Notes under the pieces: generated by a model | Database searches by the model: none | What the model saw: the letters and a program-made list of their open reading frames with translations, nothing else | What the model was told of the DNA's origin: nothing | Program-made: the position numbers and the translations under genes | Source: Cereibacter azotoformans | GTDB taxonomy: Bacteria > Pseudomonadota > Alphaproteobacteria > Rhodobacterales > Rhodobacteraceae | Assembly: GCA_017599285.1 (NCBI GenBank) | Contig: JAGFXX010000001.1 | Coordinates: 2,418,001 to 2,482,000 of the forward strand | DNA: 64,000 nt | Direction of reading: 5' to 3' | Part shown: one piece after another, positions 9,569 to 17,542 of the stretch | How positions within the stretch are numbered: position 1 is the first letter of the stretch | Layout: the number at the start of each line of letters is the position of its first letter

Positions 9569-12500
9569 TGCGGATCCTCCTCGTCCTCCTCTGGCTTCTC
9601 CTGCCCGTTGCGGCCTTCGCCCAGTCGGCGGAAGAGGACCGCGGATTCCTTCAGGCGCTGATCGAGGACAATCTCTCGTCCGCCGGCCGCGAGGTGAGGA
9701 TCGAGGGCTTTCGCGGCGCGCTCTCGTCGCGCGCGACCGTCGAGCGGCTCACCATCGCCGACGATGAGGGCGTGTGGCTCACGCTGAACCGGGTGGTGCT
9801 CGACTGGAGCCGCTCGGCGCTGCTCACGGGGCGGCTGTCCGTGTCGGAGCTGTCGGCCGCCGAGATCCTGCTCGAGCGGCTGCCGGTGGCCGACGATGGC
9901 ATCGACGTGCCCTCGCCCGAGGCGCGCGACTTCGCGCTGCCCGATCTGCCGGTTGCGGTCGAGATCGGGCGGATCGCGGCCAACCGGCTCGTTCTGGGTG
10001 CGCCCGTGCTGGGCACCGCCGTCGAGGCGACGCTGGAAGCGTCCGGTTCGCTCGCGGGCGGCTCGGGGCAGGCGCAGCTTCTGGCGCGGCGCACCGACGG
10101 GCCGCAGGGCGAGCTGCGGATGACCACGAGTTTCTCGAACACCAGCCGCCAGCTGGCGCTGGATCTGACCCTGGCCGAGGCGGCAAACGGCATTGCGGCA
10201 ACCCTTCTGGACCTGCCGGGCAATCCTCCGCTTGAGATGACGGTGCAGGGAACAGGCCCGCTGTCCGATTACACGGCCGACATCCGACTCGTGACCAACG
10301 GCGAAGAGCGGCTTGCGGGGCGCGTGACGCTTCAGGGGGACGCGGCACAGGGGCGCCAGTTCGCGGCCGTGCTGGGTGGCAATGTCGCGCCGCTGTTCCT
10401 GCCCGACTATGCCGAGTTCTTCGGACCGGATGTGCAACTCGATGTGGCCGGAACGCGGGCCTCCGACGGGCGGCTGGACCTCAGCCGCCTCAACCTCGCG
10501 ACGCAGGCGCTGCGGCTTGAGGGAAATCTCGTGCTCGCGGCGGATGGTCTGCCCGAGCGGATCGCACTCGCCGGACAGATCGCTTCGGCCGATGGGGCGC
10601 CCGTGCTGCTGCCCCTCTCGGGACCTGAAACGCGGGTGGATCGCGCGGACCTGAACGTGTCTTTCGATGCGGCGCAGGGCGAGGCATGGACCGCCCGGCT
10701 GCGGGTGGCCGGTCTGGACCGGACCGACTTCTCGGCCGCGAGCTTCGCGCTTGACGGTTCGGGCCGGATCGCCCGCGTCGAGGGCGGCACGGCGACGGTT
10801 TCGGGCAGCTTCGACTACGCCGCCGACCAGTTGCAGCCCGCCGATCCCGACTTCGCGGCGGCGCTCGGCCCGCGCATCGCCGGAGCGGCCGACTTCAGCT
10901 GGACCGAGGGCGCCGACGGCCTCAGGCTGCCGCGGGTGACGCTCGACGGCGACGACTTCGGCCTTCTGGCCGATCTGACGCTGGCGGGGCTGACGAGCGG
11001 CCTTGCCGTGTCGGGCGAGGCGGAACTCCGCTTCGAGGATCTCTCTCGCTTCTCGGGCCTTGCCGGGCGGCCGCTGGAAGGGCGGGGAACGGGCTCGGCC
11101 TCGGGAAGCTACGCCGCGCTGACCGGCGTCATCGACGCCGAAGCCGCCGTCACGGGGACGGATCTGGCCATGGGTCAGGCGGAGCTGGACAACCTTCTGC
11201 GCGGCACGTCGCAAGTGCAGGTCTCGCTTCTGCGCGACATCGAGGGCACGCGCCTGCGCGAACTGCGCATCGAGGCGCAGAGCCTAACCGCCACGGCCTC
11301 GGGCACGCTGGCCACCGCCGGAAGCGACATCTCGGCAAATCTGGCCTTCGCGGATCTCGGCGTTCTGGGTCCGGCTTACGGCGGGCGGATGGAGGCTGAG
11401 GCGCGCTTCACCGGCACGCCTGAGGCCGGCGAGATCGCGGCCACCGCGACGGGTCAGGATCTGCGCGTGGGCCAGCCTCAGGTGGACGCGCTCCTGCTGG
11501 GCACGTCTCGGATCAACGTGGCGGGGCGGCTCGAGGAGGGCACTCTCGTTCTCGACCGTGCATCGGTGAACGCCCGGACGCTGGATCTGTCGGCGGCGGG
11601 CCGACTGGCCACCGAAGGCAGCGATGTGACCGCCGAACTCGACTTCAGCGACCTTTCGGTGCTCGGGCCGGGCTATGGAGGCGCGTTGGCAGCCACGGCA
11701 CGCTTCAGCGGCACGCCGGAGAATGCCACGATCACGGCCGACGCTCGGGGGACGAACCTGCGCGTGGGCCAGCCGACGGCCGACACCCTTCTGCGCGGCC
11801 AAAGCACCCTGGCGGCGCAGGTGCGGCTGGTGGATGGCGCGATCCGCGTGGACCGGGCCGACCTCCGCAACCCGCAACTCACCGTCGAGGCGCAAGGCTC
11901 GGCCGCCGGAGACGACCGGACGCTCACGCTCGACGCGCGGCTGTCGAACCTCGCGCTTCTGGTGCCGCAATTTCCCGGGCCGCTCACGGTGACGGGCACC
12001 GCCCGGAGCACGGGTGGCGGCTACCAGATCGACATGCGCGCCCAGGGCCCCGGCCAGATCAACCTGCGGGCCCAGGGCACCGCCGCCGAGGACGGCTCGG
12101 CCCTCGATCTGGCCATCACCGGCAGCGCCGAAGCGGCGCTTGCCAATCCGTTCATCGAGCCCCGGAACGTGGCCGGTCCCATCCGCTTTGACCTTCGGGT
12201 GAATGGGCAGCCCGCGCTGTCCTCGGTTTCGGGCCGCGTGTCGCTCGCGGGGGGGCGCTTCGCCGATACCGATCTGGGGTTGATCATCGAAGGATTGCAG
12301 GCCACCGCCGACCTCTCGAACGGGAGGGCGACGGTCGATCTTCAGGGCAGCCCGGCGGCGGGGGGTCGGCTGGCCGTGTCGGGAGCGATCGGGCTGGAGG
12401 CGCCCTTCACCTCGGACCTCGCCATCAACATCTCGCGCGCGGTCCTGCGCGATCCCGAGCTGTACGAGACCACCGCCAGCGGCAGGGTCACGATCCGCGG

Positions 12501-13398
12501 GCCGCTCGCCGGAGGCGCCCAGATCGCCGGGCGCATCGACCTCGAAGAGACCGAGCTGCGCATCCCCTCGACCGGGTTTGGCGGCGCGAACGGTCTGCCC
12601 AATCTGCAGCACCGCAACGAGCCGGCCGCCGTGCGGACAACCCGCGCCAGAGCGGGCCTGATCGACAGCGGCCGCGGGGCCGCGGGCGGTCGCTCGGCGG
12701 TGCCGTTCGGGCTGAACCTTCTCATCAGCTCGCCCGATCGGATCTTCATCCGCGGTCGCGGCCTCGATGCCGAACTCGGGGGTGAAGTCCTGCTGGCGGG
12801 CACGACCGACAATGTCGTGCCGAGCGGCGCCTTCAACCTGATCCGCGGGCGGCTCGACATCCTGGGAAAACGGCTTGTGCTCAGCGAGGCGCAGCTGCTG
12901 CTGGAGGGAGATTTCGTGCCCTTCATCCGCGTCGTGGCGTCAAGCCAGAACGACGGGATCACGACCTCGGTCGTGATCGAAGGGCGCGCCGATGAGCCGG
13001 AGGTGAGCTTCACCTCATCGCCCGAACTGCCAGAGGAAGAGGTCATCTCGCGCCTGCTCTTCGGCCGGGGGCTCGACACGATCAGCCCGCTACAGGCGGC
13101 GCAGCTTGCAAGCGCCGTGGCCACGCTCGCCGGGCGCGGCGGCGAAGGGGTGATCGGCCGGCTGCGTCAGGGCTTCGGCCTTGATGATCTCGACGTGGCG
13201 ACGGATGCCGATGGCGGCACCTCGGTCCGCGCGGGGAAGTATATCTCGGAGAATGTCTATACGCAGGTCGAGGTGGACCAGCAGGGCCAGAGCCAGATCA
13301 ACCTCAATCTCGACATCACCTCGAGCATCAAGCTGCGCGGCAGCGTCGGAACGGAGGGCGACACCTCGCTCGGCATCTTCATCGAGCGGGACTACTGA
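9568..13398 (+). CDS. tamB: Translocation and assembly module protein TamB
   Basis: A 1276-residue periplasm-spanning partner of TamA, anchored by an N-terminal hydrophobic segment (residues 1-18). Beta-rich repeats build the elongated hydrophobic groove that probably moves lipids or assists barrel folding. The C-terminal DUF490 domain (last 350 residues or so) includes IKLRGSVGTEGDTSLGIFIERDY. Three tandem 99-residue repeats run from about residue 530 to 825. The start overlaps the tamA stop; the longer upstream frame is a shadow of tamA. The gene ends 3 bp from convergent yihY, leaving no room for a terminator. Confidence 0.93.
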   Translation: MRILLVLLWLLLPVAAFAQSAEEDRGFLQALIEDNLSSAGREVRIEGFRGALSSRATVERLTIADDEGVWLTLNRVVLDWSRSALLTGRLSVSELSAAEILLERLPVADDGIDVPSPEARDFALPDLPVAVEIGRIAANRLVLGAPVLGTAVEATLEASGSLAGGSGQAQLLARRTDGPQGELRMTTSFSNTSRQLALDLTLAEAANGIAATLLDLPGNPPLEMTVQGTGPLSDYTADIRLVTNGEERLAGRVTLQGDAAQGRQFAAVLGGNVAPLFLPDYAEFFGPDVQLDVAGTRASDGRLDLSRLNLATQALRLEGNLVLAADGLPERIALAGQIASADGAPVLLPLSGPETRVDRADLNVSFDAAQGEAWTARLRVAGLDRTDFSAASFALDGSGRIARVEGGTATVSGSFDYAADQLQPADPDFAAALGPRIAGAADFSWTEGADGLRLPRVTLDGDDFGLLADLTLAGLTSGLAVSGEAELRFEDLSRFSGLAGRPLEGRGTGSASGSYAALTGVIDAEAAVTGTDLAMGQAELDNLLRGTSQVQVSLLRDIEGTRLRELRIEAQSLTATASGTLATAGSDISANLAFADLGVLGPAYGGRMEAEARFTGTPEAGEIAATATGQDLRVGQPQVDALLLGTSRINVAGRLEEGTLVLDRASVNARTLDLSAAGRLATEGSDVTAELDFSDLSVLGPGYGGALAATARFSGTPENATITADARGTNLRVGQPTADTLLRGQSTLAAQVRLVDGAIRVDRADLRNPQLTVEAQGSAAGDDRTLTLDARLSNLALLVPQFPGPLTVTGTARSTGGGYQIDMRAQGPGQINLRAQGTAAEDGSALDLAITGSAEAALANPFIEPRNVAGPIRFDLRVNGQPALSSVSGRVSLAGGRFADTDLGLIIEGLQATADLSNGRATVDLQGSPAAGGRLAVSGAIGLEAPFTSDLAINISRAVLRDPELYETTASGRVTIRGPLAGGAQIAGRIDLEETELRIPSTGFGGANGLPNLQHRNEPAAVRTTRARAGLIDSGRGAAGGRSAVPFGLNLLISSPDRIFIRGRGLDAELGGEVLLAGTTDNVVPSGAFNLIRGRLDILGKRLVLSEAQLLLEGDFVPFIRVVASSQNDGITTSVVIEGRADEPEVSFTSSPELPEEEVISRLLFGRGLDTISPLQAAQLASAVATLAGRGGEGVIGRLRQGFGLDDLDVATDADGGTSVRAGKYISENVYTQVEVDQQGQSQINLNLDITSSIKLRGSVGTEGDTSLGIFIERDY
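11155..12045 (+). repeat. Three tandem 99-codon repeats inside tamB
   Basis: The motif G-x-(D/N)-L-x-(M/V)-G-Q starts at 11155, 11452 and 11749, exactly 297 bases apart. Each unit then carries a leucine-glycine/threonine-serine block, an LRELRIEA/LDRASVNA-like strand and a VLGPxYGG block about two-thirds along. The third copy is the most diverged and loses the GPxYGG block. The exact period shows in-frame duplication of a 99-residue beta module. Confidence 0.75.
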
Positions 13399-13401
13399 GG
13401 A

Positions 13402-14238
13402 TCAGTGCGGCGCGGCGCGGACGGCATCCACCGCCGCGCCGAGCAGGACCGCGAAGGCGCTGAGATAAAGCCACACGAGCAGCGCGACCACGGCCCCGAT
13501 CGAGCCATAGACCTCGTTGTAGTTCGCAAAGTTGGCGAGGTAGAAAACGAGCGCCCGCGAGGCCAGCGCCCAGAGGGTGACGGCGGTCAGAAGACCCCAG
13601 GTCACCACGGGTCTCGGGCTGCCCTTGGGCCGGTTCGGTCCGAGGCGGTACACCAGCGCCACCCCGAAGATGACGACGAGCATCCCGACGGCGACGTTGG
13701 CAAGCTCGAGAACCCTCTGGTTGAAATCGCCGAGCGGGATGACGTTCAGCACCAGCGGCGCGACGACCGAGAGCAGCATGGCGACCAGCCCGACCCCGAC
13801 CAGCGTCAGGGTCAGCACGATCGCCCGCACGATATGCCAGGGCCCCATCCGGTTCGGAAGCCGGTGGGTGGCGTTCAGTCCGCGGATGAGGGCGGCCACG
13901 CCCGCGCGCGCCGACCAGATGGCCGCCCCCGTGGTAAAGAGGCTTGCCCATCCGAGATGCCGGCTGTTGGCCGCCAACAGCGCCTCCACCTGCCCCCGGA
14001 AGAGGGCGTAGGCCTGTTCGGGAAGGAAATCGGCCGCAAGGTCGATCTGCGCGCGGATCACGCTCGGATCCGAAGCCCAGCCCCAGATGGCGATGAGCGC
14101 CGCAACCGCGGGAAATATGGCGAGGAAGCCGTAGAAGGCGATCCCGGCCGCCGCAAGGTTGAGATCGGCCGAGTCGACCCGATCATAGAGCCGCACCAGC
14201 AGCCGCCACCGCGCATGCCAGAAGCCTTCGGCGCCCAC
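13402..14238 (-). CDS. YihY/BrkB-family inner-membrane protein
   Basis: A 278-residue polytopic membrane protein of the YihY (Virul_fac_BrkB) family. About six hydrophobic segments are visible, with the family block LNLAAAGIAFYGFLAIFPAV (residues 26-45) at the first helix. Once annotated as ribonuclease BN, the family has no proven nuclease activity; a transport or envelope role is usually suggested. It is convergent with tamB, and a hairpin separates it from the small exported peptide gene upstream. The product family is clear, the function is not. Confidence 0.88.
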   Translation of the reverse strand: MGAEGFWHARWRLLVRLYDRVDSADLNLAAAGIAFYGFLAIFPAVAALIAIWGWASDPSVIRAQIDLAADFLPEQAYALFRGQVEALLAANSRHLGWASLFTTGAAIWSARAGVAALIRGLNATHRLPNRMGPWHIVRAIVLTLTLVGVGLVAMLLSVVAPLVLNVIPLGDFNQRVLELANVAVGMLVVIFGVALVYRLGPNRPKGSPRPVVTWGLLTAVTLWALASRALVFYLANFANYNEVYGSIGAVVALLVWLYLSAFAVLLGAAVDAVRAAPH

Positions 14239-14260
14239 ACGTCACCTGTCGGGGAATGAA

Positions 14261-14287
14261 GAAGGCCCGCGAACGTCGCGGGCCTTC
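14261..14287 (-). terminator. Hairpin terminator after the small exported peptide gene
   Basis: A 12-bp perfect stem (14261-14272 with 14276-14287) with a 3-base loop follows the stop codon of the 77-residue peptide gene. On the minus strand it is followed by TTCTTCATT, a moderate T-rich tail. It separates that gene from yihY downstream. Confidence 0.6.
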
Positions 14288-14312
14288 GGTTCTCTTTCCT
14301 CTGGACCGAAGA

Positions 14313-14546
14313 TCAGTCTTCGAGCGTGGTCGGCGAGCTGTCGTTGTCGTCCGAAGCGATCAGCGCGATGATCGCCGCAGCGCCGAGCACCGGGAGGAGC
14401 ACGCCGCCCAGGCTGCCGGTTTCTTCGGCCGCGACGACGGCAACCGGTTCGGCTTCGTCAACCACGACCACCGGGCCGCCAGCAAAGGCCGCCATGGTGG
14501 ACGAGACGAGCGCAGCAGACGCCACGAGAGCAGTGAGTTTCTTCAT
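14313..14546 (-). CDS. Small exported peptide upstream-linked to exopolysaccharide genes (YjbE-like position)
   Basis: A 77-residue protein. MKKLTALVASAALVSSTMAAFA (1-22) is a Sec signal peptide. A short acidic/valine-rich stretch follows, then a hydrophobic glycine/alanine segment (about 45-64) and an acidic tail DDNDSSPTTLED. The ATG at 14546 has GGAGA 8 bases upstream; an earlier in-frame start lacks one. It follows yjbF, as yjbE accompanies yjbFGH in E. coli, but the resemblance is in size and layout only. A second peptide of the same design lies at 25445-25621. Function unknown. Confidence 0.72.
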   Translation of the reverse strand: MKKLTALVASAALVSSTMAAFAGGPVVVVDEAEPVAVVAAEETGSLGGVLLPVLGAAAIIALIASDDNDSSPTTLED

Positions 14547-14630
14547 TTGCGTTTCTCCAAGTATGATGGCCGCTTGATTAACTGATACCATAGGGGCAAC
14601 TACCAGAAAAGTCCGAACATCGGGTTTACG

Positions 14631-15290
14631 TCAATCGATTGCCCGGCTGATTCTGACCTTTCCGAGCATCCGGTCGAATGTCTGCAAGCTCTGCCGGATC
14701 GAGCCGGCAGCATCGACCCAATATTCATTGGTGAACCGCCCCGTAGCCCCCTCACAATGCTCCAACACATGACGTGTCGGATAGTTTCGCTCGATGATTG
14801 TAATGGTTTTGGTGCCATTCGTTGCGAGCGTGCAACGGAACTCGCGCTTCACGGTCTGATCGAGCCCGTCGATCAGGTAATTCACCCGGCGATGGCTGCC
14901 ACTTCCAGAGGCAATCTGCGAAGCGGAGGGAACTTCGGCCGACATCAGATCCGGGCCAAGCCCGCGAGTCGCGACAAGGATGCCGTCCCGCAGCGCAACA
15001 GTCCGATCATCGGTGGAGGACCATGTCACCACGTCACCGTTGATCTGGAACGGCACCATCAGGGCCCAGGCTCCGGTTTTCTCGACGTCCGCAACGATGA
15101 GCGGCGTTGTCACCCGCGAGATTTTCGCGCGCGTCAGGCTTTGCGGGCCGCTCGGCGGCCCGTCTTGCCGCGTGGTGATGCCCGCCAGTCCCTGCTTGAA
15201 GAAGGCGGCACGACCGTCGCCCTGCGACCCGCAGGAGGCGAGAAACGCGCAGGCGACGACGAAGGCAAGGGGGGTTGCGTGCCGCGTCAC
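14631..15290 (-). CDS. YjbF-family outer-membrane lipoprotein
   Basis: A 219-residue lipoprotein of the YjbF/GfcB type. The signal ends in lipobox FLASC with the lipidated cysteine at about residue 20. The start is taken as GTG 15290, which overlaps the yjbH stop as GTGA and has GGGGGAG 9 bases upstream. The ATG at 15308 has no ribosome site. E. coli YjbEFGH is linked to extracellular polysaccharide production; pairing with YjbH, a dehydratase and a sugar transferase here fits that. The biochemical role is not known. Confidence 0.8.
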   Translation of the reverse strand: MTRHATPLAFVVACAFLASCGSQGDGRAAFFKQGLAGITTRQDGPPSGPQSLTRAKISRVTTPLIVADVEKTGAWALMVPFQINGDVVTWSSTDDRTVALRDGILVATRGLGPDLMSAEVPSASQIASGSGSHRRVNYLIDGLDQTVKREFRCTLATNGTKTITIIERNYPTRHVLEHCEGATGRFTNEYWVDAAGSIRQSLQTFDRMLGKVRISRAID

Positions 15291-17455
15291 TTCCAGAATC
15301 TCCCCCATTGGTCGTCAAGCTCCTGCGCATGGTAATGCCGCACGGTCTCGTAGAGCCTGCCGTCGACACTGACCCGCGCGCCCCCATCCCGCGTTACGGG
15401 GCGGACAGTGAAGGCCGAGTTCTCCCGCGTCGGTTGCCCAAGCAGCGCCGTCAGCGGAATGTTGATCCGGATGCCCTTGTCGAACGACCCTTCGCCAAAC
15501 TCTTCCGACGAGGCATCCGTGAGCGTGGCGAAGGCCCCGACCTTCCAGCCGTTCTCGAACTCCCGGTCGATGGACAGGGTGGCGCCGACGTCCCCCGCGA
15601 GATACCGGCCCACGTCAAGTTGCCCGACGAACTGGTTGCCGAGATCGTAATAGGCCGAGGCGTGGCCGGTCACGATGTCATAGGCTTCGTCGCCCGACAG
15701 AAAACCAAACCCCTGTTCGAACTCGCGCTTTTTCGCATAGTTGATCTCGGCGCCAAGCGCGAGACGGCTGTCAACCGGCTTCCAGAGCAACTCGGCCGAC
15801 CCACCGCCGTACATGCGTTCCAGATAGCCGACCGTCACGCGGCTGTAGAAATTCCCGGCCGGGCGCGCGTACCAACTGGCCGTCAGGCTGTCGAGCGTGG
15901 TCTCGCCCTCGCGGCTGTAGAGGTAGTTGTCCGTCCGAACCCGCGGAAGCCCGGACACCGAGCGGTTCTGTCCGTCGAGGTTCCCGCCGAGCTTGTGGCT
16001 CAGAACGCCGGACAGCATGAGGCCGGGCGCGACCTCATACTGACCGCGAAGGCGAAGACCCACATCCGCGCGAATGGGCTCCTGGGGGTCGAACAGGCTT
16101 GTGCGCAGATAGGGCCCGAAGGACCAGTTCAGCCTGGGATACCGCTCGGGATCGAAGGCCAGGCCCTCGATCGGCGGGCCGGCCTCTCCCACGGCGACGC
16201 GGGGCCTGATCCGGGTGGCGGCGTCCGGCGCGAACTCCAGCCGTTCGAGATCGGATCGGCGCAGCGTGACCTTCGAGAGAGGCATCCCGTTGACGACCGG
16301 CACGATCTCGAAGGTCTCGACGGAGGCCGGCAGCGAGTAGGCCATGGCGCGGGCGGTCCGCCCGATCGCCTGCGACTCGGCGTCATAGCGGACGTTCTGG
16401 ATGCGGATCTGGGCCGTCCGGCCGTCGGTGCCGAAGGCCTCGATCAGCAGGCCGTCGTTGTCGAGCTGCTTCTGCATGTTGTTTCGCAGGAGGCTCGTGG
16501 CGTCGGCCTGCGTCACCCACTCGGCCGACCAGGCATCCGGATCGGCCGCACGCGCGGGCCGCGGGCGGATCGGCGTCGGCGCGCCATCGACAAGCCCCGT
16601 GGAAACACGTTCCCGCGGGTTCAACACGAAATGCAGGCCGATGCCCACCTCGCTGCCATACATGTAGTAGGCACCGAGCTGAACGCCTTGCGACACCTCA
16701 TATTCTGCGCCGAAGTTGAACGGGCTCTTGCGATCAAAGATGCGCCGGTCCTCGGACTCCTCCTCATAGGAGTCCGAGGAATATTCGACCTTCAGGCTCA
16801 GCTTGTCGGTAGGCTGCCACTCGATCCCCGCGAAGCCCGCGGCATCGCCCCGGAACCACTGGTCCGCATTCACCTCGCCGCCTTCGCTCTCGGTCGGCTG
16901 AAAATCGGGGCGGGTGCCGAAGCCTCCGAAGCTGCCGTAACTGCCGAGACGGCCCCAGCCCACGCCGGCCGTGACCTTCACGTTCGGCAGGACGTGCTTC
17001 GTCGCGGCGATATATTCGCCGCTGATGATGCCGGTGCCCACGAAATCCTGCAGGCCGACCGTGACGGAGGGCATGTAGCGGCCTTCGTCGAAGGCCCGGA
17101 AACGGAGGTCGAAGCTGCGATCGTAATAGGTGCTGAACTTGTTGACGCCCACCCGGTCCGCCTCGGGGATGGCGGCATTCCAGTCGCCGATCCCTTCGTA
17201 GCGGAAGCTTGCCGAGAGGCGGGGCGTGATCTGGAAGGTCAGGGTCGTCCGGGTGATGCCCGCAAAGCTCGAGACGCTGGTGCTCAGGATCCCGTCCGGC
17301 TGCGCTTCTCCCGAAGGCATGTCGATCAGGCCGGTCGAACCATACAGGTTGAACGTCGGCCGCGTCTCCGACAGGGCGGGGGCCGTCGCCGCAAGAGCGG
17401 CACAGGACACGCCTGCGAGAAGACCGCGCCGACGCGCGGTAGAAGGCATTGCCAT
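15287..17455 (-). CDS. YjbH-family outer-membrane exopolysaccharide protein
   Basis: A 722-residue protein with signal peptide MAMPSTARRRGLLAGVSCAALA and many amphipathic beta strands, consistent with one or two outer-membrane barrels. The entry NLYGSTGLIDMPSGEAQPDG just after the signal is the usual YjbH opening. The ATG at 17455 has GAGGTG upstream and is preferred to the start at 17506. It overlaps the yjbF gene by 4 bp. YjbH is thought to help secrete a polysaccharide. A perfect 13-bp inverted repeat lies within the gene. Confidence 0.85.
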   Translation of the reverse strand: MAMPSTARRRGLLAGVSCAALAATAPALSETRPTFNLYGSTGLIDMPSGEAQPDGILSTSVSSFAGITRTTLTFQITPRLSASFRYEGIGDWNAAIPEADRVGVNKFSTYYDRSFDLRFRAFDEGRYMPSVTVGLQDFVGTGIISGEYIAATKHVLPNVKVTAGVGWGRLGSYGSFGGFGTRPDFQPTESEGGEVNADQWFRGDAAGFAGIEWQPTDKLSLKVEYSSDSYEEESEDRRIFDRKSPFNFGAEYEVSQGVQLGAYYMYGSEVGIGLHFVLNPRERVSTGLVDGAPTPIRPRPARAADPDAWSAEWVTQADATSLLRNNMQKQLDNDGLLIEAFGTDGRTAQIRIQNVRYDAESQAIGRTARAMAYSLPASVETFEIVPVVNGMPLSKVTLRRSDLERLEFAPDAATRIRPRVAVGEAGPPIEGLAFDPERYPRLNWSFGPYLRTSLFDPQEPIRADVGLRLRGQYEVAPGLMLSGVLSHKLGGNLDGQNRSVSGLPRVRTDNYLYSREGETTLDSLTASWYARPAGNFYSRVTVGYLERMYGGGSAELLWKPVDSRLALGAEINYAKKREFEQGFGFLSGDEAYDIVTGHASAYYDLGNQFVGQLDVGRYLAGDVGATLSIDREFENGWKVGAFATLTDASSEEFGEGSFDKGIRINIPLTALLGQPTRENSAFTVRPVTRDGGARVSVDGRLYETVRHYHAQELDDQWGRFWK
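16749..16780. repeat. 13-bp perfect inverted repeat inside the yjbH-like gene
   Basis: Arms 16749-16761 and 16768-16780 are exact reverse complements around a 6-base centre. The stretch encodes an acidic run (S-S-D-S-Y-E-E-E-S-E-D), so the symmetry partly follows from repeated serine and glutamate/aspartate codons, but a 13/13 match is longer than that requires. The mRNA could fold into a stable hairpin. Confidence 0.7.
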
Positions 17456-17542
17456 GGTCACCTCGTTCGTTGACCGCACTCTAGGCAGCCCGTCCCCCGC
17501 AAACAATGGCCTTTGCCGATCGGCTCGGCAGAGCGTTGCCAG

